Notes under the pieces: generated by a model | Seen by the model: only the letters and a program-made list of their open reading frames with translations | Databases searched by the model: none | Told to the model about the DNA's origin: nothing | DNA from: Episyrphus balteatus | Lineage: Eukaryota > Arthropoda > Insecta > Diptera > Syrphidae | DNA length: 64,000 nt | Assembly: GCF_945859705.1 (NCBI RefSeq) | Contig: NC_079136.1 | Coordinates: forward strand, 87,233,120 to 87,297,119 | Reading direction: 5' to 3' | Part shown: in pieces, positions 34,427-46,536 of the stretch | How positions within the stretch are numbered: the stretch's first letter is position 1 | How the letters are laid out: each line of letters starts with the position of its first letter | Position numbers and translations under genes: made by a program

Positions 34427-34568
34427 CTGCACTATAGCAGTATAGAGCTGGCAGAGAACTCTCTGCCTGCGATTGATGGCTAGGGCTTGGTTTGATGCCG
34501 GGCTGGGATGCTTGGCTGGCTGACTGTGCAACTAATCCTTTATTTTTCAACTTTGATAAAGGATGCAT
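34427..34568 (-). CDS. candidate first coding exon of capicua long isoform
   Basis: An ATG at 34568 opens MHPLSKLKNKGLVAQSASQA and then a Ser/Gln/Pro-rich stretch (QPGIKPSPSHQSQAESSLPA), ending at a strong donor CAG|GTATGC with the last base at 34427. It leaves one base, the phase needed by both possible acceptors of the exon at 27629-27840. The composition resembles cic low-complexity sequence, and the surrounding 34.2-35.4 kb is single-copy. There is no homology I can name, and the frame stays open upstream of the ATG. A second frame over the same DNA is also open. This is a proposal from phase and position only. Confidence 0.35.
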
Positions 34569-37009
34569 GAGGATGATGATGATGATGCCGAAAGAAGACG
34601 ACGGGTATGCTGCATGCAATGACGTTGTGTGTCGACCAAACCTACCAAAGAGGCCTATACTGGTTGCCAGGGGAGATTTTTTTTTTTTTTTCTAAATGGA
34701 GACAAACACATACATAGAAATATTTTTAACGGTAAACGAAAAAAAAAAAAAAAAAATAGGAAAAAAAAGTAGATATAAACAGCTCTCTCTCATTTACTTT
34801 TTCTCTCACTTCTTATGATGATGATCATTAAAATAGAAGGCGCGCTCGACGCTACGCTAGCTAGCTCAACTCTCAACTTAAGTGGGTGTAGAAGAAGAAG
34901 TGCCTCAAAAAACGAAAAACGGGCGCATAAAACTACATAGTGAATGAATGAGTAAGTGGGTGGTTGGGCTGAGTGAAGTAGTAGGTATAGAGTACGAGAT
35001 AGCTTAGCGAGTGTACCAGAGACTATATATTGGGATCTCTAAGAGAGAAAACGGGAAAGGCTGTATTTTTTGTATAGTCCTGTGTTATGTTATGTGCTGC
35101 AATTCTAATAAAGGATGCGAAAAAGGATAAATATTCAGTTTTAAAAGAAATTGCATAGTTGATAACCAGAATCCAGATCCATCAGAGGATGAATATACAA
35201 CATAGTCTGCGCATCAGATGGAGTGAGTGAGGACTTTCGAGGAGGATGTTGGGAGGACGCCTTGCCGCAGGAGACAAAGACATTTGCAGAAACAGGCCTC
35301 TTTTTAAATGCAAGGCGTAACTTGTGTGTGGTAATGGTAGTGAGTCATGCAATATTTTTCTTCAGTTTTTTTTTACGTTGTTGTTACCAGCCAGGGATAT
35401 TTATCTATCTATCTGTTTTCATTTTTTAGTTCAATATTTATCTGGGGAAGAGGAAAAGAGAATCAAGAGCAATGATAGTTTGTATATTTCGACGAAATAA
35501 AAAAATTAATTGAGTATCTACTTTTTTTTTATGATGTTTTCAATTTAAAGAAAGATTTAGTTACTTGGAAGTGATACGAGACTATCTGGAACCAACGAAC
35601 CGTAGATATGTTTTCTTTGATTATGTAATTAATTAAAGAAATTAATTTGTAATTATAAAAACTCGAGACAATTTAAAAGTTTATCACATGCATTTGGACA
35701 AAGAATTAACTATACCTACTCTTAAAAAGGCTTGAAAGTTTTCTCACAGTTTTTGTTTGTTAAAAGAATTCATGGAGAAAAACATTGGGCGTGGTTTTTA
35801 AAAAGTTAACATATATTGGCATCAAGGTAAGGTGGTAAGCCTTTGTGTTGACTGATTCCATCCCAGCATTGAGATTTTTTTTTTATTATTTTTTTTTACA
35901 GAGAAAATGTCATGGAATTTAGTGCTTGACTGATTCGCATATCTTTAATCACGTCACTTGGTTAGGGTCACTCTTTTTATTTTTTATATATAATATTCTT
36001 TTCAAACGACTTGGTTAATGAAAGTCACTCCTAGGAAACTACCAATGCGACAAAGAAACATGGTGGTGGAGCGATAAAGTTAAAGCAGTGATATCTCGGA
36101 AAAAGAACTCTTTTAAAACAAAATCAAGATGCTTTCCTGTTGCAAAATATGAAAAAGCAAAACTCGAAATGGATTACAAACTTTGCAAAAAAGACGCAGA
36201 GGAAATAATATCCGGCTGCTGATGCAATCCAGGCTTTCCAGTAACTCCGGAACGCAAACATGAACAAGGGTTCACCAGTCTTCAAAATTTCCACTCAAAG
36301 GAAAAGTGCTTAGGAAATTCACCCATCTAAGTTTACCTATTAACGATGGTCAAGGACAACTACTGGTGGATTATGACATAATTCTTCACAGGTGGCGAAA
36401 GTAATGTGAGGGACTTTGAAATGAGCAATTTCCAAGAATATACACCCGTATTCTGCTATTAGATTCACGTGAGTCGAAAGATTTCCTTCCTTTACCACCA
36501 CGTCAACATGACTTTGAAAAAACACTTAATTTCAAAAGCAAAACGTTGTTTCCGTCTGTTTTAGAAATTTTAAATAAAAACAAAATTGTTTAAGTTTAAT
36601 TTTAACCCCCATTTAAACGCTTCTTATTTTAGACTTTCAAGTGAATCGAATAGCAGAATACAGCCGATACTTTCCATCATCCGAGCTTATAATTTCGTAG
36701 AAGGGTTTGACCTCACGGTCGAAAAAGTAAGTGCGGTGATGAAAAATTCTAAGAATGGAAAAGCCATTAACCCAGAACCGCAGAATTCTGGAAAAAAAAA
36801 ATGGGAGATATCAGATCTAGATGGCTCACGAATTTTAACTTCAAGCTTATTAGCGGTGATACCAAATAATGCCTTAGCAGTGGAGAGAAAGTTACCTTCT
36901 CCAAATTTTCAAGTGTAGTACCCGTGTCGCAATGGTAAGTGTTGAGTTTTAATCGTTTAAAATTTGTGTGCTTAAAAGGTTGAAGCGGAGTACACTATGT
37001 AGTGTAGTT
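34569..37009. other. Single-copy interval, possible 5' region of cic
   Basis: From 34760 to 35460 there are no repeats of the families found elsewhere. It holds CTCTCTCTCATT and GAGAGAAAACGGGAAAGG runs and GTGAATGAATGAGTAAGTGG near 34940. The segment 35460-37009 is AT-rich with short frames lacking homology. No exon is confirmed. Confidence 0.4.
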
Positions 37010-37453
37010 CTAACATTAAACAAAAAGTTGGTAAGTATGCCATTTTTAAGAAAATATTATTCAACACATAAAAACTAAATTTCGATAGAATCCATCAACC
37101 CGTTTACAAAAAATTGATTTTTCAAAAAAAAAAATGTTTTAATATTTTTTTATTATTCAAAAAAAAAAAAACTGTTTTTTACAAATTTATATGACGTTTA
37201 TTTTAACGTTTCTGTATAACAATTTTGGTTGAAATCTGCTTTTCCGTTTATGAGAAATTCTTAAATAAAAAAATATGGTTATATGGCAGTGGCAGGTACA
37301 GTTAATAACGGTACAAAAATATTTTTTTTATTTCAAATGGAGGCTCTTATGTGTAATACTGCACACAAAAAATGTAATCAAAATCGAATGACAGGTATGT
37401 ACCTCCCGTTAGTTTTGGTCCTAAAAAAAAAATTTCAATTTGCCCTCCAGGAA
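37010..37453 (+). repeat. R1 repeat copy g, left part
   Basis: The family words AAAAAGTTGGTAAGTATGCC, GGCTCTTATGTGTAATACTG and TTAGTTTTGGTCCTAAAAAA run up to CCCTCCAGGAA, where the Mutator-like element interrupts. The right part resumes at 39735. Confidence 0.78.
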
Positions 37454-39734
37454 AGCTCCGTGAAGATAGAACTGCGACCTCAAAATTTTTGAACCAAATT
37501 TGTCTAATTCGTTTGTCCTCCGTTTGTCCATGTTTGTCCACCCAAAATTTCGTTTGTCCACCCTTCAAAAAAATTTTAGAGCAAATTCTTTTTTTTTTTT
37601 TATAGGAAGTCTGAAAAATGAAAAAGTTGTCTAAAACGCTCAAATTTTGAGATAGAAAAATAAAACCAACTGCAATCGTTTGTCCACCTCGAGTTCTATA
37701 TATGTACATACCATATATTATCGTTTTTCCACCCCCGTTTAGGAGCAATTCCAAAAACAAATTTTGCACTGAAAAATTGAAATTCCCCTAAAATCCCCAA
37801 AAATCAATTTTTATCAAAAATTCAAACTGCTGTCGTTTGTCCACCTCGAGTTCTTTACGTATATAAAAAATCATCGTTTGTCCACCCTCTGTTTAGGAGA
37901 TATTCCAAAAAGAATTTTTTTATAGCAACTTTCAAAAAAGTACGCATTAAAAAGTCCTCAAAAATTATTATTTTTCAAAAATTCAAACGGTTTGTCCACC
38001 TCGAGAAATGTATACAAACAAAAAATCATCGTTTGTCCACCCTACGTTTAGGAGATATTCAAAAAACAAAATTTGTACTGAAAATTTCAAAGTCCCATAA
38101 AATCTCCAAAAAATGACTTTTTTCAAAATTTCAAATTTCTGTCGTTTGTCCACCTCGAGTTCTATACGTATACCAAAAACCGTCGTTTGTCCACCTTACG
38201 TTTAGAAGATATTCAAAAAACAAATTTTGTACTGTAAAATCGAAAAAAAAATATTACGCATACACCAGAGTGAAAATTTCAAAATCTTCAAAAATTACTT
38301 TTTTTCAAAAATTCAAACGGCAATCGTTTGTCCACCTCAAGAAATGTATACAAACAAAAAATCATCGTTTGTCCACCCTACGTTTAGGAGATATTCCAAA
38401 AAGAATTTTTCTATACGCATACAAAAACGCATAACAAAAACCGCAAACAAATTTTTACAATAATTTTAGCACTTGTTCTTATTCAAATATCTTAGCAATT
38501 TAATTTACCAGCCAAACTTAAACTTATATGAACTAAATACAGTAGCCCAAAAAACTTTAGGAACAAACAAAATTCGTGATTCTTTTTTTAGTGATTTTTG
38601 ATAAGCTGTTTCTCAATGAAAAATAATCGTATCATGACAAAACAAGAAGCATGTGAAAGCTTCATTTTTCTTGTTTTACAATTTTAGAAGTAAAGATTTT
38701 ATTTCAAATGGTGAAATAGAAATAGAACTGTCTTATTTCCTCTTAAGGAAGTGAGACATTTTTTTTTGATAAAGTGATTTATTATTTTTTGAAAGGCTAT
38801 TCATTTAGCTTATTTGTTTTTAAAGACTTCATTTTCAGTCTTCAAACAAATATTCATACTCTTGAATTAAACTATTCATACCTCAACAACGGATCACTTT
38901 ATAAAAAATGCAAGGATACATTTGAAATACCTAATCATTTAATTTTCTAAAAAGAAAAAAAAATAAGTTAATAAAAAAAATTTTCTTACTGCAAAATTAA
39001 AAATTGTAAAACAAATTTTTGGCTTTTCATATCATTTTGGATACATTTTTTAATTAGATAAAGTGAACCTAGTAATGAGAGAGTGCTTAGTTATTTGTAA
39101 GAATAAGTGGTAACATTTTTGAAAAAAAAATTTTGGGGATTATATAAGACCTTGAATTTTTTGTTTTTTAAATATCTTCTGAACGTAAGGTGGACAAATG
39201 ACGATTATATGGCATACGTGAAGAACCCGAGGTGGTCAAACGACAGAAATTTGAAATTTTGAAAAAAGTCAATTTTTGGTGATTTTATGGGACTTTGAAA
39301 TTTTTAGTACAAATTTTGTTTTTTGAATATCTCCTAAACGTAGGGTGGACAAACGATGATTTTTTGTATACGTAAAGAACTCGAGGTGGACAAACGACAG
39401 CAGTTTGAATTTTTGATAAAAATTGATTTTTGGGGATTTTAGGGGAATTTCAATTTTTCAGTGCAAAATTTGTTTTTGGAATTGCTCCTAAACGGGGGGT
39501 GGAAAAACGATAATATTTGGTATATATATAGAACTCGAGGTGGACAAACGATTGCAGTTGGTTTTATTCTTCTATCTCAAATTTATAAAAAAAAAAAAGA
39601 ATTTGCTCTAAAATTTTTTTGAAGAGTGGACAAACGAAAATTTTGGGTGGACAAACATGGACAAACGGTGGACAAACGAATTAGACAAATTTGGTTCAAA
39701 AATTTTGAGGTCGCAGTTCTGGCTTCACGGAGCT
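37454..39734. mobile_element. Mutator-like element M2, 9-bp TSD, with internal CGTTTGTCCACC array
   Basis: The ends are AGCTCCGTGAAGATAGAACT and the complement of AGCTCCGTGAAGCCAGAACT. The 9-bp flanks are CTCCAGGAA (37445-37453) and CTCTAAGAA (39735-39743). The intact R1 copies read CTCTAGGGA here, so the target is identified. Inside, 37500-38420 is a tandem array (unit about 150-170 bp) with CGTTTGTCCACCTCGAGTTC, and the opposite arm carries it inverted at 39180-39660. The centre (38430-39150) is unrelated AT-rich DNA. It is 2281 bp with no transposase frame recognised. Confidence 0.83.
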
Positions 39735-39905
39735 CTCTAAGAAATCACCCAAAACTGTTAACTACTGAAGAAAATCGTTCCAGTAGTTTAGGCTGTAGCT
39801 CGAAGTACATATAGACAGACAGAATTGCCGGACCCACTTTTTTGGCATTCTCCATCATCGTAATGTCATGTTTGATTGATATCTCGAGTTCGATTTTTTT
39901 TATAC
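39735..39905 (+). repeat. R1 repeat copy g, right part
   Basis: It resumes the R1 sequence after the M2 insertion: AAAACTGTTAACTACTGAAG, GGCTGTAGCTCGAAGTAC, CTCCATCATCGTAATGTCAT, ATCTCGAGTTCGATTTTTTT. Confidence 0.8.
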
Positions 39906-42306
39906 ATATTATACATTATATCGCAATTATAAAATTAAATTTATAATTATCTTCAATGATATTTAACTTAAAAAGCCTTAACATTCAAAGCAACTTCTAC
40001 CATAAGAACAATTATATATGCGGTCCAATTACTGGAGTACCTAATTTTACTTTTCGGTAATTGAAAAGCTGTTATTTGATGGAAATCTTATTTACACTTT
40101 TTGTCAACTTAGTATTAAAACGCTTTAACAGCATGATAATCTTAACTATCTAAATGAAAATACAAAATCTAATTTGGAGTGCCCTCTTTCAGATCAATCA
40201 CCCCAGCATGAACAGGAAGACTTCTAATTACTAAACAAAAAATTAGCCTGTTAATCAGCCTGAAAATTATATTTCAAATTGCTATACATTATCAATAAAA
40301 ATTATATTAAATAACAAGTAAGAAACTAAGGTTATCTATTATTTATATCAACATTTATTTTTTTTTTTTTTTGATAAAATGGTCAGGAAACAAACACTCT
40401 CGAGTATCAGCAAAGATTAAGATAATTTTTGTTTTCAAACGACTACTGCTTGTCTTTGTGCTCGCTTTAACAAGCGTAAGCAATAGTTGTTTGCTACTCG
40501 ATAGTGTAATATTTTGTATCTCATTGTTATATCTCGTAGTCGTAGTATAGCGATTAATGTATCTCATGCTCATCCCAAACCCGACTTGACTCGAGAAAGA
40601 TGTGTGTAAACCGGTTCGGTAGGGTTTTCTTTATGTTCCTTCTTGTTTGTGCTACTGGTGTTTGTTTATCTGTGAAATACAATAAAATTGTTATGTGATG
40701 TGACTCTGACTATGCGTTGGTGGGTGGAGGTGGGTTTTTGTCGTGGACAAAAAAAAAAGGTTAAAGAAGTTGTGTTTGAGTGTGACGAACCAACTACTTA
40801 CTGACTATTGTGTGTACCATGTGTAGTATAAACTTGTTTCAGTAACTTTTTTTTTTGTATAACCAAAGAAGATTAGATTTTTTTTTTAAATAGGTTCATA
40901 ATTCATTTAAAACAATAATTGTTGGATTGATAAAGAGGGGAAAAACTAGACATTGGGAAATTTTGATTGACATTGAGACTAGTTTAATGTTCTGTGAAAA
41001 AAAAACTTATAGGTATTTTGTAAGAACTATTACTTAAATTATATTTATAGATCTACTTTGCAATTAATAAGAGTGAATAAGAATCGCCAATAAAAGATTT
41101 TATAAAATTATGAGATTTTATAATAAATAGAGCTCAAACATGACAAATTTGAAACCTCGGATCTTGTATTTAAAATCTGAGATTTAAATGATTGTTTTCT
41201 GGCACGCTCCATTAATGTTTCTAGATTTTGAAATAACAGTGATCATCATGACTCTCATAAATGTCTGAACCTAACTTGGACAGATTCGAAAAAATATCTG
41301 ACAAGTGCTGGTTTACAACGATGGATTGTGAAAATGTGTAGATATGTATGTATGTTTTTCATTTTATATTCAAATATTCAAATTGCAATCGATTGTCTAC
41401 ATCAAGTTTTTATAAAAACAAACTCTCCAACCTTAAAAAAAAAATAAACCAATTTTTTTGTTTTTTTTTTTTTTTAAGAAGTCTGTATAAACCCAATTGC
41501 AATTGTTTGTCCAGCACAAAAACAATGGTTTTTCCACCATTCGCTTCCAAATTCACAACAAAATTCAAAAGTCCCCAAAATCCCCAGAGATTTGGTTTTT
41601 AACAAACAACAAAAAAAATAAAAGAGATTTTTTACGTCCATCTTTCTTTGAAAAAACAAAAATGTCTATGGGCTCAAAGTCCGAAAATAAACAGTTTTTG
41701 AGATATCATGGAAGGAAAGTCTCACAAATTGAATATTTTCATGAATCTCATAATGTAAAAAAGTGTAAAAGTTCTGACTATGCTCTTATCGTGTTTTTTA
41801 GGGACGTCCAAATCCTTGAATCCCATTAGTCCAGTTCAAGCTCTTTTGAAGGTCAAACTGGGAAAATACCGTCCGAAAAATCTGAGAAAATTCCTCTTGA
41901 CGTTACTCCTCCTGACGTTAGATTAGACATTGCATTCATCCAAAACGAAACTTTTAAACATCTGTGAAGGTAACCGTAAGGAAATCATTTTTAATTTAAA
42001 TTTGACCTACAATCAAAGCCATACGGGTCCTCCATCAAATTTTGCCGCACCTTCCTCTCAATGACGTTAATAAGTTTTTTTCTTTTAAGTTTCAACCGCT
42101 TCAATTTTTTAGCACCAAGAATAATACATCAAATAGCTTAATTGTTGGCGTCTATTTATGCTTCAAGTTGTTTTTAAAATCCAATTGGTGAAACAGGAGG
42201 CTTACCGAATAATTTTACGCCATTCAGACCAGTCAGGGTCTCTCAAAGAATTTTCAACAAAAGTTGCACATCGGCAATTTTTTCTTGCGATGTTGAGGTT
42301 TTAATA
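39906..42306. other. Interval without recognised genes
   Basis: The segment 40330-40840 is single-copy sequence with a GGTGGGTGGAGGTGGG run at about 40720. The segment 41340-41610 holds degenerate GTTTGTCCA words (CAATTGTTTGTCCAGCAC, GGTTTTTCCACC), probably a decayed relative of the Mutator-like arrays. I find nothing to name in 41840-42300. Confidence 0.55.
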
Positions 42307-43478
42307 ACACTGGTCTGCAAGGAAATCCTCCTTTAAATAAAACTATACTTTTCTGAAGGATTTTTGTATGCTAATTCCGAATCCGAAGTCAGAATTGACC
42401 TAGCACGTCACGTTTTTTAAATATTCCCGTTAGAAAATCTCAAAAACCCATTTTTTTGCTGTTTTCGAAGAAATATTTTGGCATAATGTAATCTTTTTCA
42501 ATTAGAATTGATACGGTTTATAAAAGAACCTATTTTTTTCTTTCAAATTCAATTTCAATCTTCTCAATATCTCTTTTCTTCTCCGAGATATCTTAATTTA
42601 AGTAAGTTTAGTATGTTTGGCATATCTTACCATAAAGAAACTGATCTCTATAAATTAATATATCTTTCTCCCTAGAACAAAAGTATACTTTTCTAATGGA
42701 CTTTAGTGTGCTGATTTTGAATCCGAACTCAAAAAATTTCGGTCAGCTCTGGTTTTTGAGAGTTTTTTTGAGATTTAAAAAAAAAACTTGATTTTGTGAT
42801 ACTTTAATACGAATATCTTAAAATCCTGACGTGATAGAATTTTTGTGATTTCCGATTCTAGCTCAGCACATCAAAAACTATAAGAAAAGTGTACTATTGT
42901 TTCTAAGAGAAACAAATCTGAAGCTTTATAAGGCAGTTTATCGAATGGTTTATTACAAATAAGATAATTCTAAATAGAAAAATAGTATATAAAATTACAA
43001 AACACGTAAAAATTTTGTTTAATGTATTTTATTTTGGTTTACTTTACATATTTGACTTTTTAAATATAATGGGCATTGATATTTTACATTTTCCTTAATT
43101 TAGGTGCTTTTGTTCATGTAGGATTTACTAAAAAGTGAAGGATTTCGAAATGTCTGCTTTTTTTGTCAATCAGTATTTTAAAAAATGAGTAAACATGAAT
43201 GTAAAAGAACATATTTGGTGTCAATCGATAGGTCATATTATGAAGAATAAGTATTTGAGCTCAATGCGACAAATAGTTTTAATTTTATACAAGTTCAAAT
43301 GAATCTAAAAGGGTGATTTTTTAGAAACTACTCACATTTTTCAAAAATCATTTTTACAAAAATGGTACTTGATAGAATTTTTCTGAAACCAGATTTAGAT
43401 TCAGGAAAGTCTAATCTTTCATAATATTAAAAAATTATTTGAAGGAGAAAAAAAAAGTTAAATTTTGCAGACCAGTGT
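42307..43478. mobile_element. TIR element, ACACTGGTCTGCAA ends
   Basis: ACACTGGTCTGCAA at the left faces TTGCAGACCAGTGT at the right, with TAA on both sides if the element begins at CACTGG. Internal words (ATACTTTTCTGAAGGATTTT, CCGAATCCGAAGTCAGAA, ATATTCCCGTTA) repeat in both orientations and are shared with 12745-13410 and 28947-29394. It is non-coding. Confidence 0.7.
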
Positions 43479-44339
43479 AATCTTCCAAGTTGAAAACGTC
43501 TAGCTTCAAGTTAAAATTTGTCCTTCTTCCAATTAATTTATTTGACTCTGAACTTCACTTTAATAAGATTTTAAATGAATTTAAATAAGACTAATGCAAT
43601 AAGATTTGCATTTTGAATCTATGGGGCCACTATTCTCAATTAACTTAAATAAAAGTGTTGTTCTTATTCACCTGAACCGAAGTGTAGATAAAAAAAAAAC
43701 ATGATCAAAAAAGCATAAGCAATTTCTAAACAAAAACATAAATCCATGTTTTGTTTTAGCGACGCGTAGTGTAGATAAGATTTATTAGGTATATTTGTTT
43801 ATCAAAAACTTTTTTATTCAATTTCCTGTAAAACTGTTGTTTAAATCTTCTTGATTTCGTTTTAAAATTAAACCTTTTTTTCTGCTTTGTCCATTTCTTT
43901 AATAAATTTCGACATATTATCATTTTAACAGCCCTGTAATAGTTAACTATGCAGATACAATTTAACATAAATTACAACCTACCTTAACATTTATTAAGTG
44001 AAACCAAGAGTAGGTGTATTTTACCTTCATTAATATTGAACCTACGCAGCTTCGTTTTGAGGCATCAGCAAGCATGCATACATCATTTCGAGCTTCTTCA
44101 TTTTGCTTTTAATTTAATCGTGTGTATATGTACTGTGAGTAGTGTTCTGCTATTGTTTTGGCAGCAAATCATAAACAAAATATTTTTTTGATATACAAAA
44201 AAAAAAAAAAAAAAAATGGAAAAGTCAGCGTTGGAATACGATAAAAAGTTGGTTTTAACACATAGCACATAGTACCTATTTTCATAAAAAAAATCCGCTG
44301 AAAATGGTTTTATGGCTGTGATATGGTTCCACATGATCT
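43479..44339. other. Interval without recognised genes
   Basis: AT-rich sequence with an A run of about 22 at 44198. Short minus-strand frames at 43756-43968 and 44098-44334 have no homology I recognise. Confidence 0.6.
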
Positions 44340-44770
44340 AGCTATCTCATTCGCTGCACCTTAATGTTGTTGTACGTTCTTATCCAATCACCATCGATGT
44401 ACATAGATGGGACCAAAAACTCGAAACAATCTTAAGAGTTTTCTGCCTTCGGTAAAGTCCAGGGATGATAAGAGTCTTGTATAAGGACAACTAAGTTGCT
44501 CGAGAGTGGGCTTTGAAAGTCAATATCCTTCTCAAACCAAAGTAGCTGTGATTGGCAAAATTAAAAAAATCATTTTTAGACCTGCTGAAGTCTTTTACTT
44601 CGAAGTTATAGCTGTCTATGGTAACTTTTTTACCATGTCGAGGGGATAATGACTCCCACGTATCTGTTTCACATAAGTGATCCGCCTGTGGGGTTCGCTG
44701 GGTTGACTTCAGAAAATCAGCGGCAAGCCTCTCGCTTTTGAATTGTTCAATATCCTTCTACCAGGCATTT
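44340..44770 (-). pseudogene. Decayed non-LTR reverse transcriptase 3' fragment
   Basis: Nucleotide words parallel the better-preserved copy at 46000-46420: AAGAGTCTTGTATAAGGACA beside AAGGGTCTTATATAGGGACA, TTGCTCGAGAG and TTCTCAAACCAAAGTAGC. It is frame-broken throughout. Confidence 0.7.
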
Positions 44771-45241
44771 TCATGTCTACATTACTTCTTACTTACATGA
44801 AAGCTTTCTCGAATTTTCATTATTCTAATTTGATTAAGTTTTGTTACTCCTGATGTCATACGAAGCATTTTCGTCTCAGCTTCAGTTAACTTGCTTATAA
44901 ATGATTGATACCGTCATAACAAGTTGCTTAGCTGTTAATAAATAAAACCCACATGTTTTAACTTTTCATAATACTCTATTCAAATATACATAATATGTCA
45001 GGAATACACCAGGTATGACTTTTTCACGCTTATGCGGTACTCACTTCCTTCCAGAACATCAACCCATACGAAAAGCTCTCGTTGCAGGGATATCAGATCT
45101 TCACATATATGATGGCTGCAACATCAACAAAGAATAACCGATGCTTTTATGTCTGCAAGCAAATACTCATGAATTGTGATAAAGATAAAAGGACTCAAGA
45201 CGCTTTTTTTGTGCTGCACCTGAAAGCAACCAATATCAGGG

Positions 45242-45378
45242 ACCGAATTACGGCATACGATTACGATCATACGTTAACGTACTGATACTATATGTCCTTA
45301 TTTTTTTCTACTGATTAAATAAAGACAGCAAAAGTCAAAACGTTAACGTACGATTGTAATCGTATGCCGTAATTCGAT
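45242..45378. mobile_element. Hairpin MITE, CGAATTACGGCATACGATTA ends
   Basis: The 38-bp inverted ends (CGAATTACGGCATACGATTA... and ...TAATCGTATGCCGTAATTCG) also carry ACGTTAACGTAC inside both arms. It is 137 bp and sits between reverse-transcriptase fragments. Confidence 0.8.
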
Positions 45379-45720
45379 TTCAGATATCGTAGTTGACGAT
45401 CGAAACCTTTTTCAAAACCAACCAATGAAGGAATCCCTTGATACCCGCAATGGAGTCTTATTATTTTTAGTAGTTGGCTTTCCAAGACTCGCTAAACGAT
45501 TTTCAGTGTGTGAATTCAAACTGTAACTATCTTCGCGTATCACCCTTCTTTTTGTAGATTCGAAGAATGTAACTTTCTCTCCATGACTTTATTGATAAGG
45601 CGTGCAATCACGCCGAATATTCTTGGAGAGAAAAATCATTAGCCTTGTCAAAACCGATGTCTCCCATCTTTTTTATAAGACTTTGTGATTATTTCGTCTG
45701 GCGTCAGCTTTTCTCTTTTC
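45379..45720 (-). pseudogene. Non-LTR reverse transcriptase N-terminal fragment
   Basis: Minus-strand readings include KLTPDEIITKSYKK, DIGFDKANDFSLQEYS, HALLIKSWRESY and RIYKKKGDTRR, the pattern that precedes the polymerase core in LINE ORF2 (final element I-Y-K-K-G-D). Stops and shifts are frequent. It is out of order relative to the neighbouring fragments, so it is a separate or rearranged copy. Confidence 0.55.
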
Positions 45721-45734
45721 TTACTTACTAAGGG

Positions 45735-46531
45735 TGACCAGCTCCGTTAAACGGCTAAAATCTGCTGTGGATCTGGGCCTCAACCAATAAGTATCGCCAG
45801 CCAGCCCTATCTTTAGCTCGCTGCTTCCAGTTTCGCACGCCAAGTTGATTGAGGTCTTTCTCTACTGCGCCGTCTCTCTGGGTTGGAATCGAAAACTTTC
45901 CGGGCCGGAGCATTGTTGTCCATGCGCTTCAGTTGACCTAGCCTCTTCAGGCGCTGCACTTTAACTCTCTTGGCTAGGTTAGTCCGTAAAGTTCGTTGTT
46001 ATATTTTCTTCTCCAATCATCATCATTGGATACGGGACCAAAAATAATTCTCTCGAAACATTCCAGGATGTTTTCATCCGCCTTCTTTAAAGCCCATACC
46101 ATATATCAGGAGTGGGATGATAAGGGTCTTATATAGGGACACCTTAGTTGCTCGAGAGAGGGCTTTGCTTATCAATTGCCTTCTCAAACCAAAGTAGTAG
46201 CGATTGGCAAGAGTAATTCTCCGTTTGATTTCAGCGCTGATGTTGTTGTCTGTGTTTATAACGGAGCCTAGGTAGAAGAAGTCCTTTACTACCTTGAAGT
46301 TATGGCTGTCGATGGTGACGTTTTGTCTAATGTGTCGGTTTTGAGTGTCCTTTTTTAACAACAGCGTATACTTGGTTTTGCCGCTTTCGCTTCTATGCGC
46401 CATTGATATCACGCTGAATTCTTCCAATTATATCAATATCGTCGGCATATGCAAACACCTGGACGGACTTTTGAAAGATGGTGCCTCTGGTGTTGAAGTT
46501 TGAGTTCTGTATAATTCTTTCAAGGACAGTG
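45735..46531 (-). pseudogene. Non-LTR retrotransposon ORF2, catalytic and 3' part (broken)
   Basis: The polymerase catalytic box is visible as FAYADDIDIIGR (46440-46475). After a frame change come SGKTKYTLLLKKD, FFYLGSVINTDNNIS, EIKRRITLANRYYFGLRRQL and YKTLIIPLLIYG. Further 3', to about 45735, the frame-shifted reading FERIIFGPVSNDDDWRRKYN continues. This is the downstream half of a LINE reverse transcriptase. Its upstream half lies at 47916-48260, and a Transib-type element sits between. A stretch normally lying between the GFRQGDA box and VLERII is also missing, so the copy was damaged before or during the insertion. Confidence 0.85.
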
Positions 46532-46536
46532 CGTCG

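Noticed and set aside
34941..34948. Capicua-binding octamer TGAATGAA, possible autoregulation of cic
   Set aside because: Further matches occur near 2229, 5942, 48919, 49698 and 57576. About five are expected by chance in 64 kb of this composition, so it carries no weight alone.
36586..36918. Plus-strand frame of 110 codons
   Set aside because: No recognisable domain. It starts at a non-ATG-like context in AT-rich sequence and lacks neighbours or splice support.
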